Source: Neurospora tetrasperma FGSC 2508 (taxonomy: Eukaryota; Ascomycota; Sordariomycetes; Sordariales; Sordariaceae). From it: 64,000 bases of DNA. Below, piece after piece: positions 47,651-60,711 of this stretch. Position 1 is the stretch's first letter. Every line of letters begins with the position of its first letter. A program made the translations under genes and the position numbers. The notes beneath the pieces were generated by a model. The model searched no databases, was not told the origin of the DNA, and was given only the letters and a program-made list of their open reading frames with translations. Where the stretch lies: positions 1,067,560 to 1,131,559 of the forward strand of contig NW_009799099.1 of assembly GCF_000213175.1 (NCBI RefSeq), in the 5' to 3' direction.

Positions 47651-49442
47651 GGTGTGTGAAGCCCGGTAAGTCAAATAAAGCTAAAACGTATCTGAAAAAG
47701 AGGAAATATGTAAGAGGACTGGACAGAACAGAATGTCCTGGCAATAGTTGTGGTGGATGTTCTGGCGTTACGTGACGACTGAATAAGTTCAGACACGGCT
47801 GGTGGTTGGCGGCTGGCAGGCTTGGATTAATTGGGAGAATGGAACGCTATGGGGGAAGGGATGCTTTGGAACTTGGGCCTGTCGCGCCGACGCGATTGGT
47901 GAGTTGCGGAGACCTAGGCCTTTAGTGCACAGACTCTAAGTTTATGTGGAGATGATCTTATGCTTCACGGTAGGTAAAGTTAGTTGTAAGAGCCTGCAGA
48001 TCTGCAAATATGACCGCATTAAATGCATTGAAGCATGAAGGATCACCATGGTTCGTTAGGCTAAGCAGAAGGTTTGGTTCTACAAAGATGCTACGCGAAA
48101 CTGAAATCTTGAACTTGTTGAATGAATCCTAGCGGACATTGATTGACCTCTCAAGGATGCTTACTGGTGCCCATATCCGCATAGGGTTACAATTCACTAA
48201 TTTTGACCATCTTGGAGAGAGCTCATGATCCAGACGCCGGAACTCTCGCGGAGCTTGAAGCGTATAAACCGTGAAATTCATGAAGCTCATAATAAACTAA
48301 ACCTCTTGAAATTTTAAGTGACCCCGAATAATAACTCAGAAACGATACAACCCCGAAGAGAAAGGGCTTGATCAACAAAAAGTTGAATCCAGCATGAACT
48401 CCACCGCTTTTACCATCTACACTTTTCCTAAAGGTACACAACTCCGTGGACCTAAGCCGAAACCTAGACATGCCGGTTGCCATCCAACTGCCTATCCATC
48501 CAGTTCTTTCATCGTCACCCAATCATGTGAACCACTGATCCGTCATACTCATTGTAAATCGTTCACCCTCTCAAGACCGATTGGGACCCCCTCAGCAGCC
48601 CACTCTGAGGACACAGACACATGAGACAGGCACAGAGACGCACAAGAGACACGAAAAGTGGTACCACCCATCCTTCTCATAACCTCGCTGACACTCGTTA
48701 TAGCAGGCAAAGCCATACAACACCTAAATGCCCCACCTCCATTCACCACTCCGAAGCCTATCACCCACTCCAACACTGTTACCCTATATGCCATAATCCA
48801 TCATATCATTGATGCCGCCCATCTTTCCCTTAAAACCAAAGCAACTTGGCGAGTGGCCAGTGTCCGACGAGGTCACACAAAGCAAACAAAGCTTTCCCAG
48901 CCTACCGCCTTCCGCCTTCCATCTTGTGGACGTCTGCCACGGGAATAAAGAGCGCTCCTGCTGAACGAAAGGTCTGAGGCAAGAATAAGCAAAAGCCATC
49001 CCGGTCATGCAGAAAAATAAGAAATCTAGAAAAAAATACGTGTAGCCCATAACATGTCTCGAGAGTATCCTCCCATGAAACCAAGCAATTTGTGAACCAG
49101 TCCCTTTCGCTGAGGGAAGTTGCTCGGAGACGTTCTTGGTTGTCCCGGGCTCTTCTCGGCCTCCAGGCCGGCACGAATTTTTGCACGGTTGATCCAGCGC
49201 ACTTGTGATGAGGGGTATCTGTGCGTCGGTTTAGGCCGTGATCTGAAATCGCTTTCGTTTCGTCCAGGTGGACGCAGAAATATCCGTTCTTCGGTTTTTG
49301 GGTCATAATCGGATCGGCGAGTCAAACCGCTTGCTTCGAAATCTTAGGCAACGCTCTGCTATTCGGAAATCACAGCGCATATCGTCCACGTTCATATTTC
49401 GGGAATGGATCGGCGACATTGAGTATCGAAACGACATCAGCT
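47651..49442. other. Intergenic region between CBP80 and GSK-3
   Basis: It holds the CBP80 promoter side and the GSK-3 3' flank. It is unremarkable in composition and shows no supported gene. Confidence 0.6.
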
Positions 49443-50954
49443 TCAGTCTAACTTGGCCATCATCTCCGACTTGTTCATAGGAGTGAAGTTGTCAATATCG
49501 AGTCCTTTCGACGCGAGAACCGGCCTCATGTGCGAAGGAACAAGCTTGTGGTTGAGCTGAGGGGCGATGGATAGTTCTGTAAAGAGATGAAAGCGTCAGT
49601 TCCTAAAGGTTCCCTCAGCGGGGTGAGACGATATGCGAGAAAAGTACATACCATGACGGGTAAAGTCAAAGAGCGGTGGCAGATCCCTAACGGTTCCAGA
49701 GTTGTGCCTCGAGTCGGGAAGTCTGGTGCTGGGGTCCCGGAGTTCATCGAAGAAGGGATGGACCATGGCATCAATCGCCGCCAGACGCTCGGTGGGGGTA
49801 TACTCAAGAAGACGGGCGATGAGGTCGATAGCATCAGCGTCGGCCTTCTTGAAAACCTTGTTGAACGGATGAGGCTTGATCTGAGGAAATTTGTGTTCCA
49901 TATAGTTCGGGTTCATGGTTCGAATCTGCTCCCGAGTAGGTGTTCCGAGGACCTTGATGATCTCCACCAGCTGGTCAATGCCAGACTCTCCGGGGAAGAG
50001 GGGCTGCCCAAGCATGAGCTCGGCCATTACGCATCCAGTAGACCAGACATCTGCACAACATGATTAGCCAATGTCTGAGACATGTGCAACGAGGCTGGTG
50101 CTCCCAAGAGAACTCACCGATCTTGGTCGTGTAATTGGTAGCACCGAAGATCAATTCAGGTGCACGGTAATACCGCGAGCAGATATAGGACACATTGGGC
50201 TCGTTCTCCACCAGGATCTTTGCGCTGCCAAAGTCGCACAGCTTGAGGACACCGGTAGTAGGGTCAAGCAGGAGGTTCTGCGGCTTGATGTCGCGATGGC
50301 AGATTCCTTGCGAGTGGATATATGCCAAAGCCCTGAATAGCTGGTAGGTGTACAGCTTGACTTCCAAGATGGGCATGGTGGTCTTCATCTTGTTGAAGAA
50401 CCTCGAGGCTCGGTAAACGGTCTCTGGAACAAACTCTTGCACCAGGTTGAGGTACACCTCATCTTTCTACAAAGACAATGAGTATGAAAAGCATGGCAAC
50501 GAGCTCCAATGCGTTGGGGACTTACACGTTCGCCATTCGAGTAGTAGAAGGCCTTGAGCTGGACAATATTGGGGTGGCGAACAATCCGCATGATTTGAAG
50601 TTCGCGGTTCTATGTGTCGGTCAGTATCATAAACCTTGAGCCACGTCGTCCAATACGGGCTGTACCGACCTTGAAGCGCTTGTCCTGGAGAACGCGCTTG
50701 ATGGCGGCATCTTCGTTGGAAGGTGACAGCTTGGTCTGGAAGACGACACCAAACGAGCCATTGCCGACAATCTTGCATTGGGTGTACTGGATCTCCCGCG
50801 TCTCTCCTGTAACGCCGTCTTGTACCTTCTCACGGATCACTTCTGGAATCCATCTTTGTCAGCAATTGGTCCTGCCGCTCAACTTGACCATTCACTCCAT
50901 ATGCTCACCTCCCATCCGGAGGGTGTTGAAAGCCGCTGGGCGGTTCGACGCCAT
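49443..50954 (-). CDS. Glycogen synthase kinase 3 (GSK-3), Ser/Thr kinase, 394 aa
   Basis: This is a CMGC-group protein kinase. Exons on the minus strand: 50954-50909, 50842-50670, 50609-50526, 50466-50118, 50050-49652, 49576-49443. Motifs: Gly-rich loop [10 protein letters not shown] (41-50), the ATP-binding Lys of AAIKRV (K64), catalytic HRDIKPQN (D160), DFG (179-181), the activation-loop [13 protein letters not shown] with the regulatory Tyr at 195, and [34 protein letters not shown] follows, specific to GSK-3 (axin/FRAT-like groove region). Family length is about 395 in ascomycetes, so the gene is complete. The N-terminus lacks the inhibitory RPRTTSF-type Ser site of animal GSK-3, as is usual in fungi. 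Intron 2 uses a weak GTCGGT donor, but family text demands the junction [11 protein letters not shown]. Confidence 0.95.
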
Positions 50955-51890
50955 TGTGAATTAAGTTTAGATCGATTCGGTGCTATCGCTCGAGGTATTC
51001 GTCGACGGAGTTGGTGGCAGCGATGCGCGAGTGAAGGAAGGTCGCTGAAGGATTGATGCGGGCCGTGTTGGGCAACAGGTTGTGTGGAGACGGGGCAACT
51101 GGGTTCACGGCTGATGGGCTTGACGTCGGGCCTGGATGCAGCAGTGATGTTCCCTGTTCGTTTGAAATGGAAGCAGGATGCGAGGCGGCGCGATGTGATG
51201 CGTAAAGCGTTGTGCTATATTCCTGTACTTGAAGTCCGTAGCAGCTCTGGAGCTGGTGATGGCTTTTGGGGTATTTTTGTTGTTTGCGGGGGGGTTGTCT
51301 CGAGCTGTCAAGCTGAAAGGGTTGTAAGACGGAATGAAGTGGTTTGGCGGCGCGGGAAAGAGACAAGTGGGCTGAACGGACCAGTAGAAGAGGTACGGTT
51401 AATGGACGCGGAATGCGGCAAGGTGCGCCAGGGCTGGGCGATGGTAGTGCGTCAGGTGCGGTATGAACTGTGACCGTGACTGTGGACTGACTGGAGGGGT
51501 CTGTCGCTTGTCTCGACAGTCTAAACGGCAGCACAGGCGATTAGAAAACAGGGTCTCTTTACAGGAACGAGGTCGTGTCTAGGAGAAGAGGCGGGCGGGT
51601 AGGGGAAGTGGAAGGACTAAAGGTAGGAAGGAGATGCTGAATCGAAAGAGGTCAGGAAGTGGAAGGGGACTGGGTGGTGGAAGTGGAGACGGGAATGGGG
51701 ACGTTGCGAGGGAACGTCAAGCGGGATTGAGATGAAAGGAGAGTGTTGTGCTTGTTCCGCTTGAGCAAGGGAAGGGACCAAGGGTGCAACGTGCATACAG
51801 ATGGAGAGAGAGCAAGAGCAGGACAACCTCGAAATTCGGCCGTCAGGAATTCGAACTGGAACTGAGACGGAGTGGAAGTGAGGTAAGGTA

Positions 51891-51950
51891 AGAGGTAGGT
51901 AGGTAGGTAGGTAGGTAGGTAGAGGTAGAGGTACGAGAGGTAGGTAGGCA
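51891..51950. repeat. (GTAG)n / (AGGT)n tetranucleotide array
   Basis: A GTAG/AGGT-type array, about 60 bp including an interruption, lies about 940 bp upstream of the GSK-3 start codon. Confidence 0.92.
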
Positions 51951-52458
51951 CTCAATCTTTGGAGGGGCGGGCCATGTTAAGGCGGGCCAGGTGTAGCTTA
52001 ATGAAATGACGGCGGGGAATGACAGGGCATGCAGTGGCGACCATACGCAAGCCTAGCTTAGCGTGGGCAGAGAGGCGCCCGCACGCCAGGTCAAGTGAGT
52101 GGTCTGCAGAAGACGTCCATTGATGCAGGGCCACCATGTAGCTATGCACTCGAGGTGTGATCGAACGCTGAGCGGCCACGAGGCTCGCCAGCCCTTCTTT
52201 CTTGCTGCTGCTGCCGTCGGTCGAGGTGGACAGCACACTGAGTGCAACTATTTGAACCCGACGACGACATGATCCCAGAGAAAAGAAGGCATCGCCATGG
52301 CTGGGCCTGGCTGCCCGGCCTGGCTGGGCTGGGCTGGGCTGGCACTAACAGGAACAAGGAAGACGGGGAGCCGTGACTCGGCAAGGGTTTTGGGAGTTGT
52401 TAGGTTATGTATTTGGGTTTGCGACTTCCCGTCGTTGCGACTTGTGGACTTTTTTTGA

Positions 52459-52460
<2 letters not shown>

Positions 52461-52491
<31 letters not shown>
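52461..52491. repeat. T31 homopolymer
   Basis: Thirty-one consecutive T residues on the plus strand, preceded by a T7 run six bases before. Confidence 0.95.
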
Positions 52492-52814
52492 CTTGCGACC
52501 CGCGAGCAACAAAACCTGCCATTCGTGCCGTGCACCAAGTGGTGTACTTGGGTTCTGTGCCTGGGTCGGGCGTTTCGTGGTGGGTTCGATCCTCTGATGA
52601 GCATTGCGCCAGCAGCAGCAACCCAGACAGTGACAGGGTGAAACTGGAAGTGGGATGGGGATGCCATCAGCCCGGCGCAAGATGAGGGGCAAGGGCCACA
52701 GTCCGACAACAATGCCAGCAAACCGCCGGAAAGCAGCAGGAGACTTTGACTTAAGATCATGACCATGGCTTCTCTTTGGAGCCATGACAAAGCCCAAAGC
52801 CTTTCCATTCCTTC

Positions 52815-52816
<2 letters not shown>

Positions 52817-52845
<29 letters not shown>
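52817..52845. repeat. (CTG)n trinucleotide run
   Basis: About nine to ten CTG units in non-coding sequence upstream of GSK-3. Confidence 0.95.
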
Positions 52846-55800
52846 GTCGTCTTGTGGAAACTGGACTTGGCCTTCCTTCTTTCAAAAGCGCTTGACCAAA
52901 ACCCGTTCCGCCCATTCACAATGTCATGCCAGTGTGCTACTTGCACGTCTGGGGAGGTCAGATGGCCCAGAGACTTGGCGCGCCGTACCTGCGATGCAGC
53001 CAACCAGAGCAGGCAGAAGAGGGGTTGGGGCTGGGGACCTGGGAAGGGAGGCAACAAAACGGGAGGCCAGGGTCGGGGAGGGAGCTTTTTCCTTGTGGAA
53101 GGGCAGAATGACAAGTGACAGTGACAGTGACATGGAGCTGAGCAAGGGGAGAGCGGCTCAAAGCAACGCAAACAGAGAATTAGGTAGGGAGCATCTAGAA
53201 GGACGAGGGGGTGTAGATATTTGAGGAATGCCAGAACCAGAAAGGTGAAGAGGAGCGCGACGGGAGTCTCAACGTCGGCTCGGTGCTAGATGAGGTGCAT
53301 AGGTAGGAGCACAGAAAGAACTAAGGGGTAAAATGTAGTTATGGGAGCTCTACCTAGGTAGTAGTTAGAAGGACTTACTGCTCGTCGTCGTCGGTGGTGT
53401 TTCTCCAAATGCGCAGTGGGTTCGTTAATTGCTCTGCGAGGGGAAGCTGAGCGCACGCAGAGCCTCGTCGGTCTAGTTGTGAATTGACTCTCTTTTTTTT
53501 GGGTTTGTTTGTTTGGGTTCGCAGGGCAGGGTGACGTGACGTGAGCGACGGGGTCTTTTTGAAGGTGTGTTTTAAGAAATGGTAGTAATTGGTTTTGGTT
53601 TTGGGCTACTTGGGATCGGTCGTGGCTCGCGGTTGGTGGTGAGGGGTCACGATTGCCGTCGTCACTCCAAGCCGTTGGGGTTCAATGCCTGTCGAGCCTG
53701 GGTGGGCTTTGGCACCAGAGAGAGAGCAGCAAGCAGACGCACGTCCCGGTCAACAGGTCGTGCAATGTGGGGCCTTGCAGCGCAAATGGTTGCCGTCTGG
53801 TTGGTCGCACCGGACGGGGCCCCAGCAATCTAAAAACAGACTAAAAGAGGGAAGGGGGCCGTTTGGTAGGGGGGGCTGCTGCTGGTGTCTTGCCTGCCCT
53901 GGAGTTTACCAGCATCAGCAGGCAGGGTCCATTTGAGACGACGTCGTGATGTCGTCTGGTGTTGTTTGTTTACAGGATCACGGGAGCACAGGGCATCGCT
54001 GGGAGCTGGCGGCTGGCATGCCAAGTACAAAAGGGGACGGAGGAACTGGTGAGACTCCAGTGGAGGCTGCTGTAAATGTAATATCCATTCTATCCAGCAG
54101 CTGCAGGTCAGTCTCTCGGGAATCGGTATCCCAGTTCGCTCAGGTGGAACAGAATTGAGGATTCGCAAAAACCGCACCAACATGGAAGGATATGATGTCT
54201 TGGTCTTGGATTGACGGTGGACGGGGCGGGGGCCTTGAGGTAGGTTATTACGGGTCCTCTGCTCCCCAAGAAGTAGAACCTGGCCTGTCGATGCCGTTTA
54301 ACAACGTTCAGGGTGCGGGCCAAAAGCGGCTGCATCGCTCCTAGGTTGCTAGTGGCCAGTGCTCGCTGGGTGCGGGACTGCGGGTAGCGTACAGCAGAGG
54401 CTGCGGGAGCAGGGGCCTTCCTATTTGTTGGCCGGTGCCGCAACACGCCAGGAGGCTGGAGGTCTGTATCGTGTGATGCGAAAAAAAAATGATAAAAAGT
54501 GGAAGCGTCCTGCGTCCAGCGGGGATGTTGAGCAGCTGTGACGTGAGTCCAGGATTCACGAGTGCCAGATTTCCAGGGGACTCGAGGCCACCACCCTCAA
54601 GTACCTACATACCTACGTACATACTGTAACATTACAGTACTCGTCGCCTCCGCTCCGGGCCACTGGGGGCGGGCGGACCTGGGCGGCCTCGGTGGCTCTA
54701 GCGACTCCGTCTCGAGGCGGGGGCGGAAATAGCCTCAGCGGCCAGCGGCCAGGGACGGACAAATCGCCAGTGGACCACTCCCCTCTGAGCTGTCTTTGTC
54801 TTGAGATTCGATGGCCAGACGAGGGGCATGTTGGGACCATTTTGGCCCGGGCTCAACTTTGCTCGGTGATACTGTAGATGACTCCATACCGTGGAGCTGG
54901 TTGGTCGAATTCAGGTACCGAATTCGAGATTTGCACTTTATCAAGAATAGGGGTCGACGCCCCTCCGCGATATTTACTATCCAAGTACTACCCTGCCCAG
55001 AGATGCGGCTCGTTATTTGCTGCTCGTCATGATGATCGCAACTCGTCCCCTTTTATTTCTTTATTTTCTTTCTTCAACGAACATCTCGAAAATTTACCGG
55101 CAGCATAGTTTCTTCTTCCATCTCTTGGCTTTTCGTTTATGTATGGCCATCATCGCCGTGCATGTCCAATTTGTCCCCGCTGCAGCACTTTTGGGGCCGT
55201 CTTAGCCGGTGGGATGGTTATTCGATACTTCTACAGAGCTCACCTTTTTTGCCTGCCGCAAGGTTAGGTAGGTATCTGATTTTGGCTGTCGTCCGTACAC
55301 TCGCTACAGATGAAGACCACGGATATGGTGTAGGTTGCCGCAAACCCATGGTATGTAGTTGCCTCATCACGATTCAGAAGTCGGGCACGTGCCGGGAGAG
55401 GCATTGATCTAAACACCAACCAAAGGCAAAAAGACGAAGAAGAAAAAAGAGAAGGAAACAGCAACGTGGTACAGGCAAACTCGGGTCATTCCGCCCAATA
55501 CACAATTGTTTAAATGCGGTGCCACCGTGTGGGTGGTGCCTGGCCTTCCTTTTTTGTTGCAGAAGAAGCCCGCCAATGCCAGTCATGTGCCCGTTTCTGA
55601 GACTCGGAAAGAGCGGGCGCTAAAATGCGCACTCGGCAGCCTCAGCACCAGAATAAGAAAGGGAACCGCAAAGGACGACGGGTAGAGGTATTGATACCTA
55701 GGTATATGCTGATGTTGAACAACATGATCATGCAGGGTCCTTGGCGATTTCGCTGTTGCTTTGTCTGTCACTTTCTTCTGATTTTCCTTCCGAGTACGGT

Positions 55801-58800
55801 GCGATGCGCTCGCCGATGCAGCTGAGATTCATCTCTAATCAAATATCGTGACTTTGGGGCATATGGATTGTCAAAGGTGAGGGATTGTCGGAATACCTCT
55901 CCTGAACCAACAAACAAGCACTCCCTCATATCCCTCGAGCCCCTGTGCGGGAACTTTGCAGATCGCATGTCTCAAGGAGCCTGCAGACGAGATCTATATG
56001 TCCCCTCACGAGAACGCCACGATACGGTGACAATGTCTTTCGTGGTGACAGCATGTAGAGGGAGTGTCTGATGGCACAGAGCTACACTAGAGCTTCGGAT
56101 CAATGAGGCTAGTCGGGCTGTCAGGCAGGAGGCTCTTGTCCATCCCGAGAATCTAGACCACATCAGTGACACTTGATGCTCAAGGTACAAGGGGAGATCC
56201 GTTAGTACTATGTAACAAGTTCCCTCGGGAGAACTCCATCTCGTCCACTCAGCCGATCTGACAGGCCCTACAACAGAGGCCCAGCCCAACACCATACTCA
56301 AACAGTTTCTGTGACATGGATGGCAGTTGCTTGCCCTGGACTTGCTACCTTCAGCTGTCCCAGAACGGTAAAGATCTATGAGACAACCCGAATCGAGAGC
56401 GTTGGACGAAAGGGGTGGTTTCAGCCCATCTGTTGGAGAGTGCAAGTAGTGTATAGGATCCATATCTCACTCAGCCTGGTCTGCCATGTATCGATTGGCA
56501 GGCTCCTTGCATACATGTCCGAGAGTGTCAAGACCCAGGTCGTACCGATGATATCCAAGGCCACTGCCCGAGAAACATGCTTGCTCTCACGTACATCTAT
56601 CGAATTCTCAATGTAGTGTCATAAATAACCTTCCCCGGGGTGTTTATACACCAGCAAATTCCGCTGGTACTGAGGAGCCGAATAGGCATCATCTTTGGGC
56701 GAATATCTGATGCAAGCTCACCGAGCTGGTGGGGAGAACGGAGATGAAATGATCTTGATTCATGGAGAGAGACGATGATCTGCGAACAACCTCCTCAACA
56801 ACCAAGGTCAAAAGCGCAGCTAGTTGGTGGCTCTGAAAATGACTGATATAAGCGATGAGATTAGCATGACGTTGCGGGCGAAAGGTACACTGATGCCTGA
56901 AGATCTCCCAAGAAGCGAGGAGGGGCATGTGATCTAGTGGGCTGAAATGCTCTGTGGTTGAGCGGCAAAGACTAAACTGCAGCACGATGATTGTACTATC
57001 GTGATTTAACATGCGCGCAAGCTGATTGTAACTCTGTAAGTGATCAATCTTTCGATCGAGCAAGATCAGCAACATTTGAGGGCTCATCAACTTTAGGTTT
57101 CTTACAGGCAAGTAGAAACACAGTTTTAAAATCGCCGTCCGTCTCTGAAGCAGACATCGAATAGTCGATACTCATGGGTCAATCTGTGGCCTGCCATTCG
57201 TACCTGTCTGTCTCTGTTGTGTTCACGTCAATGGTCTCCTCGATATTTACATGCATTGGAATCTGAAAGACGATGTCCAATAGCCCGGGGCCATGCATGA
57301 CGTTGCACACATATAACCATAGGGCCTGGAGGGCTTCTTGCCAGCAGCCCAACAGCACTGTTCATACTTCTTTGGGAGCTTGGGCTTGTACGTAGCAAAC
57401 TGGTTCTTTTCTAGTCCAGGAAAGGTTTAGTAAACCATGGGGCTCAACCCCCTTTTCACCGCAGTTTACGATGGCATGCAAGTGACAACTAGGATCGCGC
57501 ACGTTGTCTTGCCATATCAAGTTTAGCTCCCGCTTTTAGAAAAGCGAATCGATTTGGATAAATAAAAACGGCGGCACCTTTCATCAAGTCAGCTTCCACG
57601 TCAAAGACAGAAACAGGCACAAGTTACAACATGCACCACCGTACCGTACCTGTCCTGCCTGTGTGTACATACGCCCGTTCTGGTCCTACAAAAGCGGGTG
57701 TATGTCCGACCGGACTTGACTGGCGAGAACTTGGCCCAGAGAGAGGTCCCATGACCTCGCTCCCGTCACGCTAAATTTAACAGAATGCTGCCTTCAAGCA
57801 GCCGCCGGGTCGTTGGCCGTATTTTAACACGTGCAACCGCCGCTGTGCAGCAGCAGCAGCGGGAGCAACAAATACGGATATTATCTGACGATAATCCAGG
57901 GGCTCGAGAAAGTGCTGCCATAACTATAATCTGTCTGATCGTGATCCGGAACTCTTCTTGGTGGTGCAGTACAGCATTGCGAATGGAATTACTCAGCGCA
58001 AGAAGTCATAAAACGTGCGTACCTGATTCGATATTCAGAACTCAGACCAAACCCGAATGCTTCGGCGGCAACCCGACTCAAAACACCAGAGACAGCACTG
58101 AACCTGAACCCGACGCTTTCCAAAAACAAACCAGATCACGAGACATTGGCAGTGATCCGAATCTGGATCGAATATCCGGAAGTACTATCGAGCGTAGTGT
58201 AGCAGCGTTCAGGGCAAATCCTGGTGGTAAAAAAGAAGCTCACTTTTGGACGACCATCCTTGGTATAATGTGCCACGTGAGCTGCTCCCCTCCACAACTT
58301 GGAACCTCGGCACGGACCAGTTCCCGGGATCAGGAATTCTGGGTTCGGGACCAATGTTTGAGGGTACTACAGTTCGACAAGGTCCAGGCGATATCGATGA
58401 TGGCTTCTCTCTCGCGGACTTCAGCATCACGGGATTGGGTTTGAAATGAAGACGGAGGAAGGTCCGACGACTAGGCAGCAGGCAAAAGCCAAAGGGATCA
58501 TCATTTGTTCATTCGACCGTGAAGGGGTCCAAACAATACTATCATCATACAGGTGAAGCGTTGGACGTGGATCCGGCAGTATGATGTGGAGAAGACGGAG
58601 AACGGGGGGGGGATAGCGGTGTCGATAAGTATCGATCGGTTCGCGGGGTTCAACATGTCCGTGCCGTGGATTGCCGTCGACTTGAAAACCGACGATAGCG
58701 GCTTCCATCACCCGAACCCATTCGGCCTCGGCGTCGGACTTGCGCTTCCAAGACGGGGATGGATCGATATCACCGGTCGTGGCATTCCACGTCCCTGTCA

Positions 58801-60683
58801 TCCGTCCAAAATTTTGCGATCAAATCCTGCTGCACCTCACCTGCCCTCTTACTGTTGTGCAACAGTCTCGCACAAGAAGCGAGTGAGATGGTCCGCCAAA
58901 AACCCCCTATTAGCTGAATGGAACCAGGCATGTGACTGTCACCTAATGTGCTCAATTTGCTGATTTTTAGGGTTGGTGGGAAATGCACCTCAATCTCGAA
59001 GCGGAAACAAGGTCGAAACCGGTGAAGGTGAGGAGAGGAAACTGTGGTTTCTCAAAAAAGGGTTTCAGCTCACGCTCGCTAGAGGTAAGTAGGTATCCCA
59101 CCAACAAGCCTGCTGCTGGGTGTCGGTGAGAAAACATTTCTCAGATGACTACTGTTGCTTGTCCACAATGTCTTGCCCTCAAGAGTCGCCAAACTTGAAC
59201 GAACGGAGCCAAAAACAACCTAAGCAAGCGGCGCAGCGGGGCAGATCCTCCGACATGGGTTGAGGAAGAGCAACGAACATCGTGCTCGCTCGGTACCTGC
59301 TAGTGTACCTAGTCTATCCTCTCCCACTGGTATTGTCCCACAACCACAACATACTAATCTCGGGATCGTGAAAAGGGAGAGAAGATGCTCAAGGATAAAA
59401 GGTCAATGTTGTCGTCAAGGTCGTAGGAGTGAAGAAATCGGCGCACTGTTGCATTGTTGCATTGCCGACTACACCCCTCCCTTTCTGGTACAGTCCAAGA
59501 ATGTGGTGACTGTATCGACGTGCAACGGCTGATATGGTCGAGCCTTTGACAGGAGACGGTCTGTAGCGAGGGTACCGGAGCCTTGGAATCGCAACTGCGT
59601 TTGTTTGAGAGAGAGACTATACGCGTGACAGTGCCGGCTCAATCTGTGCCATTCAGTTAATCGGCGACATCCTTAGGAATCATGACGACGCTATGCTGCT
59701 CTGCAACGAAGCAACAACATGAGCATGCAGGTTCGGGAGGGCACCGCCAAATCAAAACGACAATGGCTTTCGATTCGCTGGGAGAACATATCTCGTGGTC
59801 TCTCTTGCATTTCCGCCTGCATATATCGTCGAACTGCCTACGAAATCTCGTATGTCGTGCCTTGCGATCTGTCATTCTTTTTAGATAGACATCCAAATCA
59901 ACGTGTCCTGCCCTTGTCTTGTGAAGTTCAAACAACGTCGAAGAAAGCCTCAGACTTCATGCCTGGACGGATGATCCAAGGCAAACGATGGCAAGGTCGG
60001 CATGCAATAACCCAGGGCAGAACAGACACTTGACAAATAAACCACCACCGATTCACACCTCATGTGCGGTGACGCTGATGGTGATACAGTCGCAAGCGGA
60101 TTGAAGCACCAGAGTCAATGAGTTCAGAGTCTCACTCGACTTGGAAGTCACATCTCAGCGTCCATTTCTTTGGAATCCCAATCCATTTTCTCCCATCACA
60201 TCCGCGTCAAGCGTCAAAAGATATCATATACATGTGTGACTTCCTGGACAATATCACGGCCCCCCCCCTGACGGAAAGCTCAAGATCAAAAAAACGGCTC
60301 GGTAGTCTCGGAATCAGAGTACCGGGTCAATCAGAGTTGCTGAACACGAAATCCTTCCTGCTGCTGCTGCAAACCATAGAACAGCTGACTTGTCTCTGGA
60401 GCAAATCGGTTGGATGACTGACTATCTACCTGTGTGACATACAAAAGATCCCTCTCTCTTTACATCGACCTGCAGCAGCCCCATCTTTACCTCTACATCA
60501 TGATGTTTTCCGTTACTCCCTATGGGTTTCACGACGCCGAACGATTCCTTCAGGATTTACTTGGATTGGATGATGGTCCTTTACCTTGCCTTCCTTGCCT
60601 TACCTTTGCCGTCGTTGTTCATTCAGGGTTTCAGCCTCCCACCTTAAAACTATTCTATTGTTTGAGGCGAACTAGTACCTTAC

Positions 60684-60711
60684 CTCCTCCTCCTACTACT
60701 ACTACTACTAC
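60684..60711. repeat. (TCC)n(TAC)n trinucleotide run
   Basis: A short compound trinucleotide run in the gene-poor region. Confidence 0.85.

Noticed and set aside
50983-51534. A 183-codon Ser/Pro/His-rich frame just upstream of GSK-3 on the same strand
   Set aside because: It has no ATG at its start and is low-complexity. Most likely it is the 5' leader.
52560-52620. GGTTCGATCC resembling a tRNA B box
   Set aside because: There is no matching A box at the right distance and no acceptor-stem pairing.
52248-53171. A 307-codon minus-strand frame with poly-Gln and poly-Lys runs
   Set aside because: The runs are simply the CTG repeat and the T31 tract read in one frame. There is no family resemblance and it lies upstream of GSK-3.
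57785-58444. A 219-codon ATG-initiated frame in the gene-poor region
   Set aside because: It has no motif, no hydrophobic pattern and no splice context. A frame of this length is expected by chance in 11 kb of six frames; kept only as a weak orphan candidate.
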